Source of the DNA: Phytophthora sp. 'mugwort'
Taxonomy: Eukaryota > Oomycota > Peronosporomycetes > Peronosporales > Peronosporaceae
Assembly (NCBI GenBank): GCA_033558025.1
Contig: JAUCEF010000008.1
Location: 2,914,001-2,978,000, forward strand
Reading direction: 5' to 3'
Length of the DNA: 64,000 bases
In this document: positions 22,494 to 32,227 of the stretch, in pieces
Layout of the letters: each line of letters begins with the position of its first letter
Numbering within the stretch: position 1 is the stretch's first letter
The notes under the pieces: generated by a model
Database searches by the model: none
What the model was told of the DNA's origin: nothing
Seen by the model: only the letters and a program-made list of their open reading frames with translations
Made by a program: the position numbers and the translations under genes

Positions 22494-22829
22494 ATGGCTC
22501 AGCAGGGCGCAACGCTGCAGAACTACAACAATGAACTGGTCAAGTGTATCGAGGACCTGCGCGAGAAGCGCGAGGAGGTGAATCGCGCCATGCTCAAGGA
22601 GGAGGAGGAGAAGGCCAAGATCCAGAAGGACCTGACCATCCTCACCGACAGACTCAGCAAGATCAACGAAGCACTAGCTAGGAAAACCCAGGCGCGTAAC
22701 GAGTACGACCGTACAATCCAGGAGACAGAGGCCGCCTACATGAAGATCCTCGAGAGCTCACAGACGTTGCTGCACGTACTCAAGCGCGAGACAGTGCAGC
22801 TCACTAAGAAGAAGCAGACGTCGTCCTAG
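22494..22829 (+). CDS. SSNA1: SSNA1 / DIP13 microtubule-associated coiled-coil protein
   Basis: A small protein of 111 residues, fully helical. It begins [20 protein letters not shown] and contains [20 protein letters not shown], both almost the same as in animal SSNA1 (NA14) and Chlamydomonas DIP13. Family length is about 110-120, so it is complete. The protein forms fibrils on microtubules and sits at basal bodies and flagella, in line with an organism making swimming zoospores. The open frame runs upstream to 22278 but the homologous start is the ATG at 22494. It is head to head with the BRCT gene (229 bp) and convergent with THOC5. Confidence 0.95.
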   Translation: MAQQGATLQNYNNELVKCIEDLREKREEVNRAMLKEEEEKAKIQKDLTILTDRLSKINEALARKTQARNEYDRTIQETEAAYMKILESSQTLLHVLKRETVQLTKKKQTSS

Positions 22830-22964
22830 ACTTTCTCTCCTTCGCTACATCTCCCTTCTTATAGCTGCAGCAATCAACAGGAAGCTGTCCAACAGTGGAT
22901 ATAAAACGAAAGAGCACCTCTGTCTTCTTACCATGTATGACGTCGATTCCTGTAACCATCCCTT

Positions 22965-25285
22965 CTATCTGTGACGTAGCTCCTTGGCTGCCGTGTCCAT
23001 GACCATAGCTTGACGACGGTCCTTGCCACGACGTTCGCGACCGAAACAGAGCGACACGTCGGCGTCGCCATCAGTTGCGGCATTGCACAACACGTCGAAG
23101 CACACCTCAATCTTGCGGAGCTGATGAAGTAACAGGAAGTGCTCGCTACCCTTGGGAATTAACTCATTGTAGTACGCGTTCACCTCGATCTCCAGTTCCT
23201 GCGACCAAACAAAATAACAGACGTTAATCACTACATAACGTTAAATAACAACCATATCCAAGACTTAACACATACCTTGAGTTGGTTCTCGTACACAATA
23301 AGCTGATTCTTGTCCATCGCCTTGCTGATCGTTGTAGTGCGAGGCTGGAAGAGGAACCGTGGGGCTCGCACTGGGTATTCCGGGGAGATCTCGACGATCG
23401 CAGACACTCTCGTCAGTCCATTCTTAATGCCAGCACGGAAGTAGCGGCAGCCAGTCGTAGGAAGATGAAACTGCGCCCGCGGTCGCGTCGATGGAGTAGC
23501 ACCCTCTCTAAAAAGCTGGAAAATGTCTTGAGGTGGTGCAGGGATTTCCTTCCACTCCTCGAGATGAGTCTTCACCTCGTGCGGGAAGAGGTGGCGCGCA
23601 AGTGGGTGTACAAAGTGTGCCCCGTCATCTTCTGAGCGATGCGAAGCACCCGTCAACTTTGCCAACTGATCCAGGTGTTTCTTGAGCACTGCAGTAGCCA
23701 CAAAACGCTTCACCAGCTGACTCATCACGTTACGTACCGAAGGCTCTGGGCGACGACGAGGCTTCTCTTCTAGGATGCTGATGTCCGTATCGAAAGAGTC
23801 AGGACGCTTCATAGGGTTTAGACCACAGATCCACTGCGTCCAATAGTATGGCCGGCATGTAGCGTGTACTGGGAACTCGACCTCAGCATGCTCTTCATTG
23901 TCTTGGAAGAAAATGTAGTTGACGGCTAGTTGAGGAACTGTCAGACCGTCGTCGCCTGGGAACAGATTCATCAGGATACTGCGCTGGTGATTGCCGTAAT
24001 TGAGGCTAGCGGGAACCGTTTTCACGACCTCGGCGGTCACAACCTTGGCCACTGGGAAGTACTGGAACACGACAGTAAACGAGCCCGACACAGTGTTGGC
24101 TGCAGTTCCGTTCTTGTCAGCATCCAGAGGAGCCGCAACAGAGACTGTCAGTTGTAAAGCCTTCGCATGCGGCTTCCACAGGTTTTGTGCGGGAGTAGTC
24201 GAAGCATCGGCGCTTTCTTCCAGTTCCTGGTGGGACTGCTTGGTCTCTTCCTTCGTCTCTTCCTCCGCTTCTGGAGACCCATGCGGACGAAGCTCCAGCA
24301 ATTTCTCAGCAGTGTGCGCAGCCACGATCTCACCGTTCTCTGGCTCTTGAACCGAAACATCCGCCCCACGTTTCGCTGACGGAGAACGAGATGGAGCACG
24401 ACTGTGTAGTGGCGGCGGAGTCGCTCCATGAGTACTCGCTGACGGGGAACGAGACGGTGTCTTCAGTCTCTTCGCAGCAACCGGCACGAGTTCCTGTCGG
24501 TCCAGAGCAGCAGGAAATCCACGCTTCCGGAACCCGCCGGCGTGCTTTACACCAACGGAATCCACGATCTCCAGTGTTAACTGCTTCCCTGCATCTCTGC
24601 TCGCCGTCTGGTACGCCTCCAGCTCGCAATACAACGCATACAGCGGAGTCGCCAGCTCCATGCCTGCTGTACGATGTCGGTTTCGCTGTGCCGTCACCGG
24701 CTCCCCCATATACTTCTGCAGTCCCGTGGTCGCCGCTTCGATTCCCGCCAAATGATCCGGCAGTGCGTTCAAGAAGGACTGTTTGGTCTCCGTGGCGTCC
24801 TCCACCTTGGCAATCTTGAGTTTAATCTCCTTGAGCTCGTTCTGCAGCCTCTTGCGGGCGTGCAGCTCCTGTGTGAGCTGGTCCAGGTGCTGGCGATGCA
24901 CGTCCGCGTCCACCTTGATGGGGAGCTCTCCGTCCGCGAACTCGATCTTGTCCATTTCCTTTGTGCTGAAGCCCCGGCAGCGCCGGATTTCACGCAACAA
25001 ATGGTCCTTCTCGTACAGTAGATTCTGTAGCTGCAGCTGATGCGCCTCCGCTACATCCTTCTGCTCTTGCACGCGCGTGCGGCGGGTGTCCGCCTCGAGG
25101 AAGGTGTCGCGCAGACCACTCTTCATGCCGCCGAGGAGGAGCAGGACCCGCCAGCGCCGCTGCTTCAACCGCGCCTCATCTGAGTGACGTCTCCCACGCT
25201 GCTCGTATAGCGCTGTCATTTCCTCCTTGAGCGCTGAGCATGTAGCTTGGAGCTGCTTAAGCGCGGCCCCATCCATCTCCGCCAT
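22965..25285 (-). CDS. THOC5: THO complex subunit 5 (THOC5), two exons
   Basis: Exon 1 (25285-23276, 670 codons) and exon 2 (23198-22965) join across a 77-nt intron (GTATGT...TCGCAG) in phase 0, giving 747 residues. LQNLLYEKDHLLREIRRCR in a long N-terminal coiled coil is the family hallmark; the middle is a low-complexity nuclear stretch (RSPSAS, Glu-rich), and the C-terminus SAIVEISPEYPVRAPRFLF plus, after splicing, LEIEVNAYYNELIPKGSEH and LRKIEVCFDVL match the THOC5 RWD-like end. The THO complex couples transcription with mRNA export. The frame extends upstream to 25381, but the ATG at 25285 (MAEMDGAALKQLQ) fits the start of the coiled coil. The neighbour on the left strand is divergent, 126 bp away. 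Confidence 0.88.
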
Positions 25286-25411
25286 CTCTGCTGAGTGGGC
25301 ACTATGCCGAGGGAAAGGATCAGGATATGTGTATCGTACATCACTATTGTGTGTATTACACCACGTAACGAGTGGCCTCACCGCCGCACATCAACTTTAT
25401 AGCTCGTTGTC

Positions 25412-26002
25412 ATGCTGCGTCGCGCCGCCCTTCGCTCTCGCGCTGCCTTCGCCCGTCCGCAGGCTACGCGCGCCTTCGCCAAGAAGCCAGATGTGTCACA
25501 CCAGGTCTTACGCCCCATCCACTTCGAGCACGAAGAGGACGTACGTTGCCTATGCCAAGAGCCGAATGTATCTATCCTTCGGTCGAGGAGCTCTGTTAAC
25601 GCTGTTGACGTTGTAATGCTATCGCAGGATACTGCCGAGCGGCCATTCCGTATTGTAGGCGTTCGCGACGTTGAGGTGCTGGACTGGGAGTACCCGACGC
25701 GCGTGGAGTCGGACCAAAAGAGCAAGAACCGCGTGGTGCGCAACCGCTTCGGTCACCCAAACTTCATCAGCCTCTGGGTGGACAAGCTGGGTGAGGTAGA
25801 GGGATACCTCAAGCAGGAGAAAGTGCCATACACGAGCGAGGGCATCGTTAAGGACCCGGAGGGCCACGAAGTGCTGATCATCCCGCCCAGTGAAGACGGC
25901 AGTAGCGTCGAGTTCTTCAACCTGTGCGACAACCCCACTATGGTGGAGCTGGTACAGGCCACCCCCGAGGTTATCAAGGAGTTCGATGAGGACAACGAGT
26001 AG
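25412..26002 (+). CDS. mitochondrial VOC (glyoxalase-like) protein, with one in-frame intron
   Basis: Frame of 196 codons. The start MLRRAALRSRAAFARPQATRAFA is an Arg/Ala-rich mitochondrial presequence. The segment 25541-25627 (87 nt) begins GTACGT, has GTTAAC before the end and ends ATCGCAG; it is free of stops and in frame, so it is easily missed. Spliced, HFEHEED joins DTAERPFRIVGVRDVEVLDW, giving 167 residues. HPNFISLWVDKLGEVEGYLK, VPYTSEGIVKDPEGHEVLI and SSVEFFNL give the strand-helix-strand order of a vicinal oxygen chelate half-domain, as in glyoxalase/dioxygenase relatives. Only one repeat is present, so a dimer would be needed for an active site. Substrate unknown. Confidence 0.68.
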   Translation: MLRRAALRSRAAFARPQATRAFAKKPDVSHQVLRPIHFEHEEDVRCLCQEPNVSILRSRSSVNAVDVVMLSQDTAERPFRIVGVRDVEVLDWEYPTRVESDQKSKNRVVRNRFGHPNFISLWVDKLGEVEGYLKQEKVPYTSEGIVKDPEGHEVLIIPPSEDGSSVEFFNLCDNPTMVELVQATPEVIKEFDEDNE

Positions 26003-26353
26003 ACAGAGATAACGACATCTCGAGCTGAAAATGCTGGAGGGGTTGTGCTCACGTAGACGAGAGGACGTCTCTGTAGCAGGCGAGCCAGGGTTAGACAGGA
26101 AAGCAGAGAGCACGAGGCTGTGGATACAGAAGGCCCAGAGCATGGCTGATCAGTGTGCAGCAGAAGAAAGTCTAATTGATGGACATGCACGCGTACAACT
26201 CGGCTTTAATACATAGTATTTGGTTTGGTCTCTTTGATAAAAAAAGCTATGCTAACACTCGTCTACCTGCTTGGAGCTCATCTTCCCAACGAAAAGAAGC
26301 TCCAGCTGACAGCTTACAACTGGCTTGGAATTGCTCTACCGACTTGCTTTGGT
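26003..26353. other. intergenic between convergent genes
   Basis: 3' flanks of the VOC-like gene (plus) and the kinase gene (minus). No gene seen. Confidence 0.5.
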
Positions 26354-28291
26354 CTACTCTTTAAGCCACGGATGTTCCAACGCATCAGCGGCAGTAATAC
26401 GCTTCTCCGGGTCACGCACAAGTAGCGCCTCGATGAAATGCTTGAAATTCTCCGACGCGCCACTCCACGCCTCATCGGCGAAAAATACCTTCTTGACACC
26501 TTCAGCCGTGGGCAGGAACACCGGCGCACAGCCACTCGCTAGCACGTACGTCACGACGCCCACACTCCACAGGTCGGCCTCCGTGCCATAACCTTTGCCG
26601 CTCATAACTTCCGGCGCAATGTAATCACGCGTCCCGCACTTAGTGTGTGCTCGTGCCATCCGGTTGCGCACCATATCTGTAGTAGACGGCAGCCCAGGTG
26701 CAGACGTGGCTGGTCCGTCGTGAAGATTTGCCACCTCCGACAGACTTTCATGAGGTGTGAGCACGTTGTCGTGGCCGTGGCCGTCAAGTTTCCGCGCGAT
26801 GCCAAAGTCCGAGAGCCTTATGTCGCTCAGGTCCTGACTGTTTGGGGGTAGCAAGATGTTCTCCGGCTTGATGTCGCGGTGCACAATACATTGGGCGTGC
26901 AGGTACGCGACTGTACGCACCAGCTTCCGAATAAGCGGGCGCGTGGTGGACTCGGGTAACGGCCCGTTCCGGTCAATAAACTCGAAAAGTTCCTGGCCAC
27001 AGAGCTCCATAACGAGGAACAGACTGTCATTGTTCTCGAACAGCTCGAGAAGCCGCACGACGCCGTCGTGACGCAGTCCATACATAATCTCGAGCTCACG
27101 CTTCAGGAACCGCACCTCGATCATCTGTCTCTTGTCAATAATCTTCACTGCAAACTGCTCGCTCGTCGCCTTCTTCGTACATCGCTTCACTACCGAATAC
27201 TTGCCAGATCCCAGCACGGCGCCAACATTATACTTCTCATGGAAATCACGCGCAACTGGAACGTTGTCAAGCAGCTTTTCAATCGAAAATAGCTGCGTCG
27301 GCGTCTGTGCGTTCATACTCGGGTCCAAATCATTCGAGAGCGACAACGACATCCGTGCCGACTGTCCAGACGGCGGCGTCACCTTCTCCTTAATAGACTG
27401 TAGGAAAATGGGCGGACTCGACAGCGCGTCGCCGTCAAACAGGAGCGAAGGGCGTCCTCCGTCCGTTGAACACGTCGTCGTGTGGTCATCAATGCTCATC
27501 ATTGAAGGTCGCTGCGATTCCGACGCTGCTGCTGCTCGTACGAACGGGTTCTGTCCTCCGATGAGGAATGGGTCGCTAAAATCATCGCCAGACGTCGGGA
27601 CGGCGGGTGAGTGCATGTCCATGGACGAGAAGTCCACTGAGAGGTTCTCCAGCGCAGCATTCTTCCTCTTGGCATCAGGTCCACGCAACACCCGTCGCAC
27701 GAGCGCAGGGTTGCGGTGTACGACAAACTGTTCCATCGCGTCGACGACCTGTTCGTCGCCCACAATGAGCATGTCTTCAATAAGCTCCCTCTCTCTTGGG
27801 GACACGTCCATCTTGGCCAGATCAGAGGCGTATCGGTGTACTCTCTCGACGTTGTTCGTGACGGACTTGGCGCGTCCCTTGCGCTTGAGTCCGAGCGGGG
27901 AGCTAGACGGACTCACGTCCACGGGAGAATGCATGGCGAGCACGGGGGTCAGACATCCTTGCTCCACCAGCATGCGCATCTCTTCGCAGGGCTTATAAAC
28001 CAGCACCTCGCCGTCCTGCAGGTCGTTGAGGCTGGAGACGAGCGTCTCCTGGTCGCGGCGACGCGTGAGCAGACTCGAGTTGGCCGCGAAGGCCGCAAAG
28101 CTCTTGCCAAACGCGAGTTCGTGGAAGCGCACAATAAGCTCCTTAGGAGACAGCAATGCCGGCGTCATGTCGATAGCGACGGTGCCTGAGCGGTCCTTCA
28201 TGCGCACGTAGACGGTCTTGAGACTGGGGTGGACCTGGATGGAGAGCGCCGACGGCGACGATGGCGCGGGCATCATGGCCACGTGCGGCAT
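26354..28291 (-). CDS. CAMK-like serine/threonine protein kinase
   Basis: Single exon, about 645 residues from the first ATG in frame at 28291; the frame runs upstream but without ATG. The C-terminal half is a complete kinase: GSGKYSVVKRC glycine loop, FAVKIIDKRQ lysine, ELEIMYGLRHDGVV, MELCGQELFEFI hinge, VHRDIKPENILLPP, LSDFGIARKL, CGTRDYIAPEVMSGKGYG, DLWSVGVVTYVLASG, and RDPEKRITAADALEHPWLKE at the very end. All catalytic residues are present and there is no calmodulin-type tail. The N-terminal 300 residues start with a beta-rich module (KTVYVRMKDRSGTVAIDM, LNDLQDGEVLVYKPCEE) that could be a ubiquitin- or doublecortin-like fold, then Ser-rich linkers. Substrate and activator unknown. Confidence 0.87.
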   Translation of the reverse strand: MPHVAMMPAPSSPSALSIQVHPSLKTVYVRMKDRSGTVAIDMTPALLSPKELIVRFHELAFGKSFAAFAANSSLLTRRRDQETLVSSLNDLQDGEVLVYKPCEEMRMLVEQGCLTPVLAMHSPVDVSPSSSPLGLKRKGRAKSVTNNVERVHRYASDLAKMDVSPRERELIEDMLIVGDEQVVDAMEQFVVHRNPALVRRVLRGPDAKRKNAALENLSVDFSSMDMHSPAVPTSGDDFSDPFLIGGQNPFVRAAAASESQRPSMMSIDDHTTTCSTDGGRPSLLFDGDALSSPPIFLQSIKEKVTPPSGQSARMSLSLSNDLDPSMNAQTPTQLFSIEKLLDNVPVARDFHEKYNVGAVLGSGKYSVVKRCTKKATSEQFAVKIIDKRQMIEVRFLKRELEIMYGLRHDGVVRLLELFENNDSLFLVMELCGQELFEFIDRNGPLPESTTRPLIRKLVRTVAYLHAQCIVHRDIKPENILLPPNSQDLSDIRLSDFGIARKLDGHGHDNVLTPHESLSEVANLHDGPATSAPGLPSTTDMVRNRMARAHTKCGTRDYIAPEVMSGKGYGTEADLWSVGVVTYVLASGCAPVFLPTAEGVKKVFFADEAWSGASENFKHFIEALLVRDPEKRITAADALEHPWLKE

Positions 28292-30690
28292 AAGGAGGCA
28301 GGCGGGGGCTGCTGTGGGGAGGAAAGAAGCCTTGGAAATGGCTCGAAAGCTCTGTATGTGTGTACTCGCTGGCAGCTTTTCCGCACAATTTGGGGGAAGC
28401 TGAGGAGTTAGCGCGGGGATTGGCACACCGGACGCGCGCGTTGGTGGTGGGTCTCGGGTATGGCAAAAGCCGAACTGACGCCGTCACTTGCTGCTCGGCG
28501 TTTGGGGGCCGCGACACGTTTCACTAGGGTTGAGTATGGCGACGTTATGCACAGACAGCCCCCCACCCACTGGGGTGACCCAGACACTGTGTGCCTTGAA
28601 CGAAACCAACCCACACAGCAGGGCAGAAAGAGGAGGGTGTTGCAGTGCCACCTGAACGGCATATTATGGGCACGGGGCTCCAGCCGCCACCCGCGCATAA
28701 TAATCTTTTATTGGTGTCAATATGAGGCGGTAAATGCGTTTCAGCATGCATCTCATCAAAAGTCTTTGGAGTCGTCTCCTCATCCGCTCAGCCGGAAAGT
28801 GCCCAAAAACGGGCTTCAGCCTAGGCAAAGCCCGCTCGGAAGAGTGTACGCCCAGCTTAAAAGTGGCGTGCATGGCAAAGCCGCCGCGAGTCCATTGCTA
28901 CAAAGTATTGTACTGTAGTCAATCTACACTGCTGGCAGCCGCCCCAGCTGTCGACGCCGCTCCGCGCGCGCGCGTGGGCGCAGAAGATGAAGATTCGACA
29001 GCTGGCGTTCCGCTGCGGCGAGCGGCCATTAAGTGCCAATAGCGCCTGTCAACTTGACAGTGTCAAACGGTAACCAGACCATAATGCACTGTGATGATAT
29101 TGTTTGCTACAGCGACGCACCCAAAACGTTAGGAAGATAACCTTTGACCTATTCTAATATTCGTCAGCAACGAAGATTCCGTCGCTCTGCGCTGTGAAAA
29201 GTTTGGCGGTGCGCTGATCGACAGGCGGGCTCGGCCTGAAAACAGGTGCGATAGCTGCTGAAGATTGCCGACGCCGCGTATCCGGATACAGTCTGCTGCA
29301 TTTGCCCAGCTCGGAAGACATATCAATCGCAGTAACAGCTGGACGAAAAAGCCAACTTGCTGTTGTCGGCGCGGGTTCCTCAGCGTGCGGGCCGGATGGG
29401 CGAAGGCGGGCAGCAAGCCTCTGCAGCAGAGAGCTGCTACGTAATGCCGCGAGACGTAATCAGCTCGGTGCGGAGGCATTTCGGGGAGAGGAGCCGCCGC
29501 ACCGAGCTGCTCTTCCCGGATGCAGCTTCCGTCCAGTGGAGCATCTGGCACATCAGCCGATCAGTCGTAGCGGCACTGGCGCGGGACGACCGAGTTGCCA
29601 CTGCCCCGGGAGAAGCTCGCGTCGAGAGCTTGCAATGCCGTGGGGCCAGGGTGATGATGGCCGACGTTTCATGGTCGCGCCAACCACCGTCCTCCGAGGA
29701 CCCAGCCACAATATTGTGGAAAGGCGCGAGTTGACTTCCAGTGGGTGCCATCTTTGCAGACTGATTGCAGTGATAATTTTGACAGTTGAAGTGGGTCGAT
29801 GGCTACATTTACATGGAGGTTCGAAAGTCAATGGTGAGCGCCCGGCGCAGACAACTCGCTTGTCCCCCAGATGCTAGGATTTCATCTTGCTATGCGGCAT
29901 ATTGAAGCGCTACATATACCACCTGGGCAATGCCGCCCTCGCTATACGTCACGCGATCCTACGAGCGACCACCCAAACTGCTGCTTGGGCGGCATCGCAT
30001 GGTGCCATGCGGCGCTTGTAGACATGACCGTACAGGCTTCCAGGTGAACATACGCATTACCTTTATCAGTATCCGGTATGTGGTTGATGCGGTGCCGCCA
30101 AAGCAGGTGTCTGTGTACAAATGCAGTCGCATACAAGTCCGCGTCATGCGCCAAGAATGGAGACCGCGTGGCATATAGACGTGGCCTTAACAGCGTCTTG
30201 CTCCATCGCTCAGTACCGAATAACTCGAGAGGTGATCACTTTCAGCATTTGCTAGACACGATCAACGTGCAGCTTAACGCCAGTAGAGGAGAGGAGCACG
30301 AAATTTAGCGTAGTACTGCACTAAGCGTCTACAGCCATGCTCAATACTCGCAGAGCGATATCTTTGCTATTTTCGGCTATAATAAGGATACACAACATGA
30401 AATTTGCTAAGATGTGGGCTGTAATTGGCTCCTTGCAACACGATGGTAGTTTGCGAAGGGTTCCTATCATGAACAACCGCTTGTTATGTGCAGCCAATAG
30501 CAGTATGGTTGGCCATGGAGGTGGACGCAACAACTGTGGCAGATTTGACTGCACGTCAAAGTTAGTAGGAAAAGACGCACGCATATGAACGGCTCCCTCT
30601 GCATAAGAGAGGCAGCTCGGACAAAATGGAAGGATCAGGCCAGCGTGCTGGACTTGGGTATGCTATCGATCATTAAATATCAGCCCCTCA
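28292..30690. other. gene-poor stretch
   Basis: 2.4 kb with only short open frames. The longest (29302-29877, 191 codons) is Arg/Ser/Cys-rich with no domain, and its composition looks like chance in GC-rich DNA. It marks the left edge of the repeat-rich island. Confidence 0.45.
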
Positions 30691-30691
30691 G

Positions 30692-30920
30692 GATAGACAT
30701 CAGCTCCTTCATCGTAAAAACCAGACCAAAATAACTTGTCAGCTAGAGCTCTTCGTTCTCAACGGCCCACTTCAGGAATGAGCGAGACGAATCGTTGAGC
30801 GGAATGCAACTGCCCACCAACCAACCGTTCTGATCCTATGTAACGGCATACCTATTTAGCTACATAGCATATCGGTAGCAATCAGTTCTTGCATCGTCAC
30901 TTCAATGACATGTCACTAGT
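30692..30920 (+). repeat. XRCC3 upstream sequence, copy 1 of 3
   Basis: Contains caggaatgagcgagacgaa, gttgagcggaatgcaactgc, gttctgatcctatgtaac and gacatgtcactagt. The same blocks recur at 43985-44195 and 45327-45484, the last directly before the intact XRCC3-like gene. Confidence 0.85.
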
Positions 30921-30923
30921 ATA

Positions 30924-31945
30924 ATGACTTGGCAAGCTTGCACGTCGACGTCTATCGTGCTGCCCTCGGGGTGCGACTCGATCGACGAGCTACTGCACGG
31001 AGGCTTTCGCTCCGGCATCCTGACTGAAATCTGCGGCGAAGCTTCCGCGGGCAAGACGCAGCTGTGTCTGTAGCTGCTACTGCAGTGCTGTCTACCGGGT
31101 ACGGCCTGCTACAACTGCACAGAGGGCGTTGGCTCCGTCAAGCGCCTGCATGACCTCGCTCAAGTGTATGAAGAGCGCTATGGAGCAGTAACAGTCGTCG
31201 GTGCCAAACGGAAGCGAGGCGAACCCGCCCCCAAGCCGGCCGGCAGTGATTTCCTGGCCGGCATCTTTGTCAAACAGCTCTACACCGTCAACGACCTCAT
31301 GGATTTAGTGGTACGTACTGCAACAGCGATAACAATCTATATTCGCATCAAAGCTAACGATATTGTCGTGGTTGTGTGAGGTGTAGCAAGAGAGACTACC
31401 GTCCTTGCTGGAGGAGCAGAACAGAAGCTCGTGGTATTGGCCTTGGTGGCGGCCGTCTTCCGCCTAGAGTCTACGTCCTCTGTCAAGGTCCTGGATCCTG
31501 TTAATACCTTTTCGCTCAGTTGGTAAGCTACTCACGCTTATCACGGCTACATCCGACGCGGGCAGGAAGCGGCGGAGCGCTCACGGACCATGTTTCACAT
31601 GGCCAACTGCATGCGCATCCTGAGCGACCAGTACGGCGTCGTATTCGTGGTGACCAACCAGGTGACAGGCGACTGCAACCCTCGGGCGGCCATGTGCGGG
31701 AACGGGCTGCAGCGGCGCTGAGGCTCTCGTGGTCGCTCTGCATCAACCAACGGTACGTTTTGGGAGGCCGTTTTCTGCCTGTCAGTCAGTCTAACGCTAC
31801 TCCTGTTGTCTGATTCCCCCCTTCAGCCTGGTAATCACTCGCCAACAGGACTCGAGGCAACGCCGACTCAAGGTAGCCTTCTCGCCGCACTTTGCCGGCG
31901 GAAATGTGCGCGTTCCAGGTCACGAGCGAGGGCATGCGACCCACG
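30924..31945 (+). pseudogene. XRCC3-like RAD51 paralogue, broken copy
   Basis: A copy, around nine bases in ten alike by eye, of the gene at 45486-46563. Blocks: Walker A GEASAGKTQ, ICTEG region damaged to CTEG, then FVKQLYTVNDLMDL and VVFVVTNQVTGD. Damage: the start region is shortened, a TAG at 31071-31073 stops the first exon just after Walker A, 21 nt are missing near 31100, a base is lost near 31417 (frameshift before Walker B), the Walker B Asp codon is changed to Ala in the matching place, a base is lost at the intron 2 end (near 31523), and the last exon is shifted. It cannot make a working ATPase. Orientation is the same as the intact copy. Confidence 0.85.
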
Positions 31946-32227
31946 AAGGCGGAAGCTATAGTAAAAGTAATAGCAGAACAACGAAAATAAAAAAACGAGT
32001 CGAATGTTGTGGTACTGTGCACATATAGAGTCGTTGCCTTTTGAATAGCCGTGTTTGTTCCATTTAATCGTCAACATCAATGTCGACACCTTAAGGAGCT
32101 ATAGCATCAGCTGTCGCTAAGATGAAAACTCCGCATGCTGGCCATCAAATTGAACTTTCAACCGCTTGGCTTTGAAAAAGAAGTTCCTCGGAATTGCTGA
32201 ATCCTCCACTCGGTTCCTCCCTCTTCC

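Noticed and set aside
27132..27998. 288-codon plus-strand frame
   Set aside because: Antisense to the kinase gene; Ser/Cys-rich with no domain.
29302..29877. 191-codon frame in the gene-poor stretch
   Set aside because: Arg/Ser/Cys-rich, no domain, several competing frames on both strands; likely chance.
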